From: CAYOVG01 sp964407285 | GTDB lineage: Bacteria > Desulfobacterota > Syntrophobacteria > Syntrophobacterales > Syntrophobacteraceae | Reading direction: 5' to 3' | Assembly: GCA_964407285.1 (NCBI GenBank) | Contig: CAYOVG010000214.1 | Span: 1 to 12,346, forward strand | Length of the DNA: 12,346 nucleotides | Shown here: piece by piece, positions 6,842-12,346 of the stretch | Layout: each line of letters starts with the position of its first letter | How positions within the stretch are numbered: position 1 is the stretch's first letter | Translations under genes and position numbers: made by a program | Notes under the pieces: model-generated | What the model was told of the DNA's origin: nothing | The model's database searches: none | What the model saw: only the letters and a program-made list of their open reading frames with translations

Positions 6842-7858
6842 TTATGTTTGTCTATCCAGTCTTGTCGCTCCATGGGCGGCCGAAGCGCATGCCGGGGAGC
6901 CCGCAGCCCCTTGCGCCGTCCTCGCCTGGATGCGCTTCACGTTCGTCCGGGACTCAAAAATCGGAAGAAAGACCTCGAACCGCGTTCCATTGCCCGTCTG
7001 ACTCTCCACGTCGATCCACCCCCCTCGACGTCGCACGAGAGTGTAAACGATCGCCAGTCCCCAGCCCCGCTTCTGCCCATCCAGGGAAGGAGACTTGGTC
7101 GTGAACAGCGGGTCGAAAATCCGGGGCAGGGTTTCGGGAGGTATTCCCGTGCCGCTGTCTATCACCGAAAGGACTGCAAAATGGCCTGGAGAGGAATTCC
7201 CATGATTCTGGCAATAGGAAGCGTCCACGTGCCGGTCCGCGATCCGGACCTGCAGTTTTCCTCCCGCCGGCATCGCGTCACGGGCGTTCAGGAGCAGGTT
7301 GCTCAGTATGCGCCAGATATCGCCCCTGCAAAGCAAAACCAGGAACGGCTCATGGCATGCTTCCAGCCGAATTTGTATGGATTCCCCCAGGGAGGAACGA
7401 AGAAGCCGGATCACCTTACCGGCTTCGTGCGAAATCTCCAGCGGAATCGCTCCCTCCTCGGATTGCTCGTCGGAACCGAGAGAGTGGAGGCGCTTCACCA
7501 TGTCTTCGATGTTCTTCAGGATTCCGCGCATGTCTTCCGCCTTCCGCCTCACTTCGTCATAGGGCAGTTCCCGCTCCATCTGGTATATTTTCCCCGCCAG
7601 GGCCATTAAGCTGTTGCGCAGGTCGTGTCCCAACTCACGGGCGAGATATTCCACCGACGCCATTCTTTGAATCTGGATATACTCCGCGATAACATGATCC
7701 GCGGATTCCAGGAGAGTCCTTACTTCTCCCAGGGAATGCCTGATGTCGTCCAGTGTGGGAAGACCTGCCGCACCGGCCGGCGCATCGTGGGGAGAAACGT
7801 CGAACGCCGGAGAAAAGTGAACGGGGTGCTGTCGGCTGCCGGTTTGCGTACCAGCCAT
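6842..7858 (-). CDS. Soluble orphan sensor histidine kinase
   Basis: 338 residues with no membrane helix and no recognisable PAS or GAF domain. The dimerisation/phosphoacceptor helix carries an H-box with His78 in ELGHDLRNSLMAL. The ATPase domain shows the N-box NLLLNARDAM (Asn187, Asn191), G1 DSGTGIP (234-240), F-box FDPLFTTK (248-255) and a G2 region RGWGLAI (264-270), so the catalytic core is intact. A basic, Ala-rich tail of about 38 residues follows. No response regulator lies in the window. The first 70 residues must hold any sensing or partner-binding function; the TPR and DUF2325 proteins upstream are possible partners. I chose the ATG at 7858 with AGGAGG five bases upstream. An in-frame ATG at 7936 also has a fair site (AGGAAAG) and would add 26 residues. 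Confidence 0.9.
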   Translation of the reverse strand: MAGTQTGSRQHPVHFSPAFDVSPHDAPAGAAGLPTLDDIRHSLGEVRTLLESADHVIAEYIQIQRMASVEYLARELGHDLRNSLMALAGKIYQMERELPYDEVRRKAEDMRGILKNIEDMVKRLHSLGSDEQSEEGAIPLEISHEAGKVIRLLRSSLGESIQIRLEACHEPFLVLLCRGDIWRILSNLLLNARDAMPAGGKLQVRIADRHVDASYCQNHGNSSPGHFAVLSVIDSGTGIPPETLPRIFDPLFTTKSPSLDGQKRGWGLAIVYTLVRRRGGWIDVESQTGNGTRFEVFLPIFESRTNVKRIQARTAQGAAGSPACASAAHGATRLDRQT

Positions 7859-8021
7859 GTTTACCTCCTGATGAAAAGAGCTTCTTCGCCCGGACCCGGC
7901 GCGCCGCCGGTCGGGGTGCGGGTTGACATGGTTCATGATTGTTCTTTCCTGTATTCGCTCCGGTCGAACGGGCCCGCTCTCCGTCCGGGCCGTCTCGCGG
8001 ATTGAACCGGTTCCGTCGGGA

Positions 8022-8348
8022 TCAGGCTTGCGCGGCTGCCGGGGCGATCGAAGCCACACGGTCGAGGCTCTCGTCGAGCCGCATGCGCAAGGGGTGAGTC
8101 GGGGAGCTCTTTTTCGAAATAATGTCGATCGCGCTCCTGTAATGAAAGACGGCGTTTTGATGCAGCCCCTGCATCTCATAGACAATTCCGAGATTGCTGT
8201 GCAGTTTCGCCAGCGTGCAACCGGTCCCCCCGGCGCGCGCCAGATCGAGGGCCGCAAGCAGGTTCACCTCAGCCTCGTCAAAGCGGCCGTTTCGGCAGGC
8301 ATCCATTCCATTGCGGTTCAGCCTTCCCACTCTACTCATTGAACACAT
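8022..8348 (-). CDS. Small TPR-repeat protein
   Basis: 108 residues with about two tetratricopeptide repeats. The first covers roughly 14-40 (GMDACRNGRFDEAEVNLLAAL). The second, near 46-75, is a near-consensus TPR: AKLHSNLGIVYEMQGLHQ, then NAVFHYRSAIDI. A short tail follows with a further helix (LRMRLDESLDRVASIAP). TPRs are protein-binding scaffolds, so an adaptor role for the neighbouring kinase or DUF2325 protein is likely but unproven. I chose the ATG at 8348 because GGAGG lies eight bases before it; the frame is open further upstream, but without a ribosome-binding site and overlapping the DUF2325 gene. It begins 64 bases after the DUF2325 stop and ends 163 bases before the kinase start (or 85 before the alternative start). 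Confidence 0.85.
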   Translation of the reverse strand: MCSMSRVGRLNRNGMDACRNGRFDEAEVNLLAALDLARAGGTGCTLAKLHSNLGIVYEMQGLHQNAVFHYRSAIDIISKKSSPTHPLRMRLDESLDRVASIAPAAAQA

Positions 8349-8412
8349 ACGCTTATCCTCCGTGATGATGTTCCGAAATGTGCTCTCGATACTCGATTCG
8401 TGTATCGATCCA

Positions 8413-9621
8413 TTACGCGCTGCATTGTCGCAAGGTCCGGGCAAGCGATTTGGACCCGGTTTCCTTCAAAACGATGAACTTCTTTCCGTTGCTCCTGCAA
8501 ACGGCCTTTACGACGCTAAGCGCGGCATGGCTGTTAACGGAAGTGATGAATACGATGATGTCCGCGCCGCACACCACGCTCTTCAACTTGTAGCTGCCGC
8601 TTCGCACCTCGCCGTCGTGGAAGAGAAATTCGGCCCCGAGTTGCCTGACCACATTACGATAGGCGGGAAGCATCCTGCTCAACCCTCCGACGACGGCCAC
8701 GCGAAGACCGTCCAAAGGACAATCCAGGCAGCAGTCGATTCGCTCCCCCTGCCCGTTCGTACATCCGACCGCGCCGACCGCGCACCGGTCCAACCGGTCC
8801 AACCGTTCCACTCCGTCGGGAGAATGGCCTTTGCTCCGCGAGAGACAAAGCTTCGGGACTTCGGGGTCGGCTTTCCGGGATGGTTTCAGACCCGGGGCTT
8901 CGGGCAGCGCCACCGGGGAGTCTGCCGGCATCTGCTCCAGTCGGGCAGTGTACCGGCGTTCGATTTCAAGGTCATGGCGCAGCTTCCGGTTCTCCCTTGC
9001 AAGCCGGCCGTTTCCGGGTCCATTGGTCCCGGTCCCTTCCGATCCGGTCGTCCGCTGCTGTTCGCACGTTTTCTCCTTCAGGAGCATCTGCAGTTTTCGT
9101 ATTTCCGCGCTCTTCTCCTGGATTTCCCGGCGCAAGTTTTCCGCCTCCGCCTTTTGCGTCCTCACCTGCGCTTCCATCGATTCGATTGCGTTGCGCATGC
9201 GGTCGTCTTTTTCCGCTGTTTCGGAGCCGCGTCGCAGGGCTTCCCATAGCAGGCGGTGGATGAGATATCTGCCGTAAAGGCGAACGTCGTCGCGGTCGTC
9301 GTTCAGCACGGCCCAGAGCAACGGCAGCATCCAGTCCGCCTCCAGCGCCTTGATCCGGTCGAGGCTAAGCGAGCGGACACGCCGGGAAGTGGTCCTGAAC
9401 CGTTCATTGAGGTCTTTGGCGATGATCCCGGCGAGTTCGGCGTTGTGGTGGCAGGCCTCATGGAGCTTCGAGAATACCTCGATTCCATCCGCCTCGACGT
9501 TTCCTTCGAGAAGATCGAACTGCCGTGCAAGTTTTCTCAGCTTCCGGGGGTCCTGCGACATTGCGAGAATAGCCGTCACGCCGAGGCAGTCCGCATACCA
9601 GGAATGAGTGCATCGATTCAT
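8413..9621 (-). CDS. DUF2325 protein with helical N-terminus, coiled coil and Cys cluster
   Basis: 402 residues. The N-terminal part (1-135) is helical, with Cys/His residues (C4, H6, C12, HEACHHN at 54-60). A charged coiled coil follows (about 135-230), then a linker with a cysteine cluster (C280, C287, C297, C298, C301). The C-terminal 95 residues match DUF2325: VAVVGGLSRM (308-317), YR at 321, FLFHDGE (333-338), the KLK segment, ADIIVFITSVNSHAAL (353-368) with the conserved Ser-His, and GKKFIVLKETG. DUF2325 looks like a small Rossmann-type domain of unknown function; bound ligand unknown. The ATG at 9621 has GGGAGG six bases upstream, and 26 further in-frame codons upstream look like leader. 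The gene opens the four-gene cassette and is driven by a promoter whose 15-bp core is identical to that of feoB. Confidence 0.88.
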   Translation of the reverse strand: MNRCTHSWYADCLGVTAILAMSQDPRKLRKLARQFDLLEGNVEADGIEVFSKLHEACHHNAELAGIIAKDLNERFRTTSRRVRSLSLDRIKALEADWMLPLLWAVLNDDRDDVRLYGRYLIHRLLWEALRRGSETAEKDDRMRNAIESMEAQVRTQKAEAENLRREIQEKSAEIRKLQMLLKEKTCEQQRTTGSEGTGTNGPGNGRLARENRKLRHDLEIERRYTARLEQMPADSPVALPEAPGLKPSRKADPEVPKLCLSRSKGHSPDGVERLDRLDRCAVGAVGCTNGQGERIDCCLDCPLDGLRVAVVGGLSRMLPAYRNVVRQLGAEFLFHDGEVRSGSYKLKSVVCGADIIVFITSVNSHAALSVVKAVCRSNGKKFIVLKETGSKSLARTLRQCSA

Positions 9622-9687
9622 GAGATTCCTCCCTTTTTCACGGCTCGATGGGCCGTTCCGCATGGCGTACCGGCGCGACGGCCGGCT

Positions 9688-9702
9688 ACTTAGTTGCACG
9701 AT
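9688..9702 (-). promoter_or_regulatory. Weaker second copy of the operator before the DUF2325 gene
   Basis: Minus strand ATCGTGCAACTAAGT matches the extended main site ATTAGTGCTACCTAAGT if two small gaps are allowed, keeping GTGC and TAAGT. It lies about two helical turns (21 bp) downstream of the main copy. Confidence 0.3.
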
Positions 9703-9708
9703 GGAAAG

Positions 9709-9738
9709 TTAGGTAGCACTAATATCTTTGGAAGTCAA
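9709..9738 (-). promoter_or_regulatory. Promoter of the DUF2325 cassette with overlapping operator
   Basis: On the minus strand TTGACT (9738-9733) is followed after 17 bp by TACCTA (9715-9710) with TG at the extended -10 position. The 15-mer ATTAGTGCTACCTAA (9723-9709) covers the -10. The 15-mer, the spacing and the -35 match those before feoB, while the nine bases between the -35 and the 15-mer differ. This points to selection on the element rather than a recent copy. The start codon is about 85 bases downstream. Confidence 0.65.
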
Positions 9739-9904
9739 ATACTTTTTGCGCGCTCGCTCCATCCCAAACTTCCGCTCTTGAATCTGCGGACGCCCGCGCG
9801 ATCAAACGAAACAAAGAGCGGCCCGATCGTGGCGCGACGCGCCCGGCGGGCGACCCACATCATCGCGGTATGGCGGTAGAAGTTTTGAGTTGCGGTGGTT
9901 CGAT

Positions 9905-9934
9905 GTCCCGGTTGTGCCGGTCCCGGTTGCGCCG
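9905..9934 (+). repeat. 15-bp tandem repeat, two copies
   Basis: GTCCCGGTTGTGCCG is followed directly by GTCCCGGTTGCGCCG, with one difference. The unit contains GGTTGCG, so it may be a decayed relative of the GGGTTGC heptads found elsewhere in this window. Confidence 0.6.
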
Positions 9935-9969
9935 GAGCATGGATGGGAAAAATGGAGGGGTGAAAAGTG

Positions 9970-10026
9970 AATGTGAGAGCGGGCAGGCCGGATGTGCGTT
10001 TCGCCCCGGCAACCGGCTCTCACATT
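9970..10026 (-). terminator. Inverted repeat, likely terminator of the PxxKW gene
   Basis: AATGTGAGAGC (9970-9980) and GCTCTCACATT (10016-10026) pair perfectly over 11 bp. A smaller inner stem (GCCGG 9987-9991 with CCGGC 10006-10010) divides the 35-base interval. On the minus strand CACTTTTCACC follows. The repeat starts 12 bases past the PxxKW stop. The loop is long and the T-run short, so this could also be a 3' stabilising hairpin. Confidence 0.5.
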
Positions 10027-10037
10027 TCCGCCGGAGC

Positions 10038-10322
10038 TTATTTGCCTTTGGAGCTTCGCTTGGAGGCTTTGAGGGGGTTGACTTTGGTAGTCTGCTGGGC
10101 TTTTTCCGCCTTCACGTGGGTGGCGAAATTGCAGTTGCCCGTCTTCCACTTGGAAGCGGGATTGGGATAGCTGGCGCAGTAGCGCCCGGTCGGAAGTTCG
10201 GCAACCTTCTGGCATCCCTCGCACGTCTCGATAATGGGATGACAGGAACCGCCATTATATCCGCAGCCGTTCTTGGTCATAAATGCGCACTCCGCACCCT
10301 GTTTGACAGTCGCACAGATCAT
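10038..10322 (-). CDS. PxxKW family cysteine-rich protein
   Basis: 94 residues with eight cysteines (3, 12, 20, 27, 34, 37, 49, 64), most in the first two thirds, and the sequence NPASKWKTGNCNFATH at 54-69, which contains the PxxKW motif (55-59) that names the family. The C-terminal 25 residues are basic (KAEKAQQ...KASKRSSKGK). The family occurs in anaerobic bacteria, mostly Deltaproteobacteria as far as I know. Its function is not known; the Cys spacing (CEGC at 34-37) suggests metal or Fe-S binding. There is no signal peptide or membrane helix, so it should be cytoplasmic. GGAGG nine bases before the ATG supports the start. It is a single gene, divergent from pilB, with its own promoter and a terminator-like hairpin. 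Confidence 0.85.
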   Translation of the reverse strand: MICATVKQGAECAFMTKNGCGYNGGSCHPIIETCEGCQKVAELPTGRYCASYPNPASKWKTGNCNFATHVKAEKAQQTTKVNPLKASKRSSKGK

Positions 10323-10407
10323 TTGTGGTAACCTCCGCTTGATTTTTCGTACTCGATAATTTCCTGAAGATTTCTTCGGACTCTTTCCCAGGCGGGAAAT
10401 CGCAGCA

Positions 10408-10435
10408 ATAGTAACCGGGTATTTCCAGGAGTCAA
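10408..10435 (-). promoter_or_regulatory. Promoter of the PxxKW gene
   Basis: On the minus strand TTGACT (10435-10430) is followed after 16 bp by TACTAT (10413-10408). The start codon is about 85 bases downstream. The operator 15-mer found at feoB is absent here. Confidence 0.55.
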
Positions 10436-10471
10436 GTGTTTTAGAACTATTTTTTTTAAGAAATTAATGAG

Positions 10472-10477
10472 TATAAT
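10472..10477 (+). promoter_or_regulatory. Possible -10 of the pilB promoter
   Basis: A perfect TATAAT lies in an A/T-rich island (about 10436-10494) that stands out from the GC-rich surroundings, about 105 bases upstream of pilB. No TTGACA-like box lies 15-19 bp upstream, only a T-run, so the call is weak. I see no -24/-12 sigma-54 pattern. Confidence 0.35.
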
Positions 10478-10582
10478 GTCCTGCAATTCAACAGGTCGTT
10501 TACGAGGTGTTGAGAACGGAGCATGCCGGGGTTTTTTTGATGCGATCACCAAGAGATATAAGAGAGGGATAAGGAGTACGGG

Positions 10583-12292
10583 ATGACGGCCAGGATTGGG
10601 GAACTCTTGGTTCGGGAGGAGCTCATTACTCTTGAACAGCTCAATCAAGCCTTGGAGGACCAGCGCCACAGCGGGGAACGCATCGGAGCCGTCCTGATCC
10701 GCATGGGATTTCTCAGTGAAGACGTGCTGGTGGATTTTCTCGGACGGCAGTATCACGTCCCGACGGTCAATCCCGCCAAATTGACGATTTCCAAGGAGAT
10801 CCTGGGCCTCATTCCGATAACGACCGCCCAGAAGTACGAAGCCATCCCGTTCAGCCTGGTGAACAACGTTTTGAACGTCGCCATGGCGGACCCCGGCAAT
10901 CTGTTCATGATCGACGACATCCGGTTCATGACTCAGAAAAACGTCAGGGGCCATGTCGCATCGGAAAGCAGTATCAAGAAGGTGATCGGAGGACTTCTTT
11001 ACGGGCCGGAAGAGGAGACGGACGACGGCCTGGAAGAGGTGATGGTCAAGCTCCGGGAGGAAGTGGACGTCAGCGTGGTGGAGACCACCGAAGAGCTCGA
11101 CATGAGCCGCTTCGAGGACGCCACCGACCAGGCGCCCGTCGTCAAGCTGGTGAACCTCATCCTCATGGACGCCATCCGCAAGGGCGCCAGCGATATCCAT
11201 ATCGAACCCTACGAGAAGATGATGCGGGTCCGGTTCAGGATCGACGGGTTGCTCTATGAAGCCATGCGTCCCCCGCTGCAGCTCAAAAACGCGATGATTT
11301 CCCGGCTCAAAATCATGAGCCGGCTCGATATAGCGGAGCGCCGCCTGCCGCAGGATGGACGCATCAAGCTCAAAACCAAGGGCCGCGAGATCGATTTTCG
11401 CGTTTCCGTTCTCCCGACGCTCTTCGGGGAGAAAGTGGTTCTGCGCCTTCTCGACAAGTCCAACCTCCAGGTCGATATGACCAAATTGGGATTCGAGGAC
11501 CAACAACTGCGGGACTTCAAGGAATCCATCCATTCCCCGTACGGGATGGTGCTTGTCACCGGACCGACGGGGAGCGGCAAAACCACGACTCTCTACAGCG
11601 CCTTGTCGGAGCTGAATACGATCAGCCACAACATATCCACGGTCGAAGACCCGGTCGAATACAACCTGCAGGGGATCAACCAGGTGCAGATACTGGAATC
11701 GGTCGGACTGACCTTCGCCGCGGGGCTCCGGTCGTTTCTGCGTCAGGACCCCGATATCATCATGGTGGGCGAGATACGCGACTTCGAAACCGCCGAAACG
11801 GCTACCAAGGCGGCTCTCACCGGACACATGGTCCTCAGCACCCTCCACACCAACGACGCCCCCAGCACCATCAACCGGCTGCTCAACATGGGCGTCGAAT
11901 CGTTTCTGGTCGCCTCCGCCGTGAATCTCATACTGGCTCAGCGGCTGGCCCGGCGTATATGTCGCCAGTGCCGCGTACCGGAGGACGTTCCCGCCGAGGT
12001 GCTGCTCAACCTCGGGCTTGCCGAACAGGACCTCGGAACATTCACCTGCTACCGCGGGCGAGGCTGTCCCGCCTGCAACAACACGGGCTATAGGGGGCGT
12101 GTGGCGCTCTACGAGGTTATGCCCATGCACGAGGAACTGCGCGAACTCGTTTTGCTCGGCAGTTCGGCTGCGGAAATCAAGAAGGCGGCGGTGCGGCTGG
12201 GCATGATCACCCTGAGACAAAGCGCCGTCAGGCGGATGAAGGACGGCATTACCTCCCTGGAGGAGGTGCTGCGGTGTACCGTGAAGGATTAG
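10583..12292 (+). CDS. pilB: Type IV pilus assembly ATPase PilB (GspE/PilB family)
   Basis: 569-residue hexameric motor ATPase that powers pilus extension from the cytoplasmic face of the inner membrane. The N-terminal MshEN-type domain (about 1-140; IGELLVREELIT, IGAVLIRMGFLSED) often binds c-di-GMP. The ATPase core has DIHIEPYE (204-211), Walker A GPTGSGKT (327-334), an Asp box STVEDPVEY (352-360), Walker B DIIMVGEIRD (391-400) and a His box TGHMVLSTLHTND (413-425). The zinc tetracysteine is complete: C460, C463, C495, C498. Length and order are standard for PilB. AAGGAG lies six bases before the ATG. A type II secretion GspE or an MshE is the alternative, since no pilus genes are visible beside it; they may lie beyond the right edge. 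A perfect GGGTTGC array starts at the base after the stop. Confidence 0.94.
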   Translation: MTARIGELLVREELITLEQLNQALEDQRHSGERIGAVLIRMGFLSEDVLVDFLGRQYHVPTVNPAKLTISKEILGLIPITTAQKYEAIPFSLVNNVLNVAMADPGNLFMIDDIRFMTQKNVRGHVASESSIKKVIGGLLYGPEEETDDGLEEVMVKLREEVDVSVVETTEELDMSRFEDATDQAPVVKLVNLILMDAIRKGASDIHIEPYEKMMRVRFRIDGLLYEAMRPPLQLKNAMISRLKIMSRLDIAERRLPQDGRIKLKTKGREIDFRVSVLPTLFGEKVVLRLLDKSNLQVDMTKLGFEDQQLRDFKESIHSPYGMVLVTGPTGSGKTTTLYSALSELNTISHNISTVEDPVEYNLQGINQVQILESVGLTFAAGLRSFLRQDPDIIMVGEIRDFETAETATKAALTGHMVLSTLHTNDAPSTINRLLNMGVESFLVASAVNLILAQRLARRICRQCRVPEDVPAEVLLNLGLAEQDLGTFTCYRGRGCPACNNTGYRGRVALYEVMPMHEELRELVLLGSSAAEIKKAAVRLGMITLRQSAVRRMKDGITSLEEVLRCTVKD

Positions 12293-12346
12293 GGGTTGCG
12301 GGTTGCGGGTTGCGGGTTGCGGGTTGCGGGTTGCGGGTTGCGGGTT
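12293..12346 (+). repeat. Perfect GGGTTGC tandem array after pilB
   Basis: Seven perfect copies of the 7-bp unit GGGTTGC plus five bases, starting at the first base after the pilB stop codon and running off the window. Each unit has a GGG tract separated by TTGC, which meets the rule for a G-quadruplex on the pilB sense strand and in its mRNA. The unit is the same as the decayed one after selB. Confidence 0.95.

Larger units (their letters stand above)
9622..10037. other. Intergenic region between the PxxKW and DUF2325 genes
   Basis: These 416 bases hold no credible gene. From right to left on the minus strand they contain a terminator-like inverted repeat after the PxxKW gene (10026-9970), a 15-bp tandem repeat (9905-9934), GC-rich sequence without clear features (about 9740-9900), the promoter and operator of the DUF2325 cassette (9738-9709), a weaker operator copy (9702-9688) and the DUF2325 leader of about 85 bases. 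Confidence 0.6.

Noticed and set aside
6737..7609. A 290-codon plus-strand frame opposite the kinase gene
   Set aside because: Antisense to intact kinase boxes, product without recognisable features.
8767..8810. Short direct repeats (CCGGTCCAA) in the DUF2325 gene
   Set aside because: They encode RLDRLDR in a low-complexity linker; only about two copies, no sign of a separate element.
8194..9249. A 351-codon plus-strand frame opposite the TPR and DUF2325 genes
   Set aside because: Antisense to two genes with recognisable domains and good ribosome-binding sites; no signal of its own.
10319..12220. A 633-codon open frame on the minus strand opposite pilB
   Set aside because: It lies wholly antisense to a gene with complete PilB motifs, its product is His/Asp/Gln-rich with no recognisable domain, and its 5' part has no ribosome-binding site. 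It is a by-product of the codon bias of pilB.
12293..12346. CRISPR-like array
   Set aside because: The unit is 7 bp with no spacers, so it is a simple tandem repeat.

Overview
The window is GC-rich bacterial chromosome. SelB, FeoB with its Cys-rich partner, a PilB-type ATPase and a PxxKW cysteine-rich protein (a small family I associate with anaerobic Deltaproteobacteria) together suggest a strictly anaerobic sulfate-reducing or syntrophic deltaproteobacterium, perhaps near Syntrophobacter. That placement is inference. Everything is on the minus strand except pilB at the right end. I see no tRNA, rRNA, CRISPR array, transposase or phage gene.

Layout from left to right: the N-terminus of a Dabb (A/B-barrel) protein (1-223, cut by the window edge); an intergenic stretch with degenerate GGGTTGC heptads; selB (541-2469), the selenocysteine elongation factor; a terminator; a predicted outer-membrane beta-barrel protein (2791-3573) with palindromes upstream; a ferrous-iron block of feoB (4019-6259) followed by a FeoB-associated Cys-rich membrane protein (3765-3998); a four-gene minus-strand cassette (9621 down to 6542) of a DUF2325 coiled-coil protein, a small TPR protein, a soluble orphan histidine kinase and a 92-residue protein, closed by a terminator hairpin that contains the last stop codon; the PxxKW protein (10038-10322); and the divergent pilB (10583-12292), followed directly by a perfect GGGTTGC tandem array that runs off the window.

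The most interesting signal is regulatory. The same 15-mer, ATTAGTGCTACCTAA on the minus strand, occurs upstream of feoB and upstream of the DUF2325 gene. In both places a TTGAC(A/T) box precedes it so that the -35 to -10 spacing is exactly 17 bp, and the 15-mer covers the presumed -10. It is an imperfect palindrome that recalls part of a DtxR/IdeR-type box. This links the uncharacterised DUF2325-TPR-kinase cassette to feoB, so the cassette may be an iron- or metal-responsive signalling system. The sequence supports the shared element directly; the metal link is inference.

The second theme is the GGGTTGC heptad. It follows pilB as a perfect array able to form a four-tract G-quadruplex in the transcript, and in degenerate form it follows selB on the sense strand.
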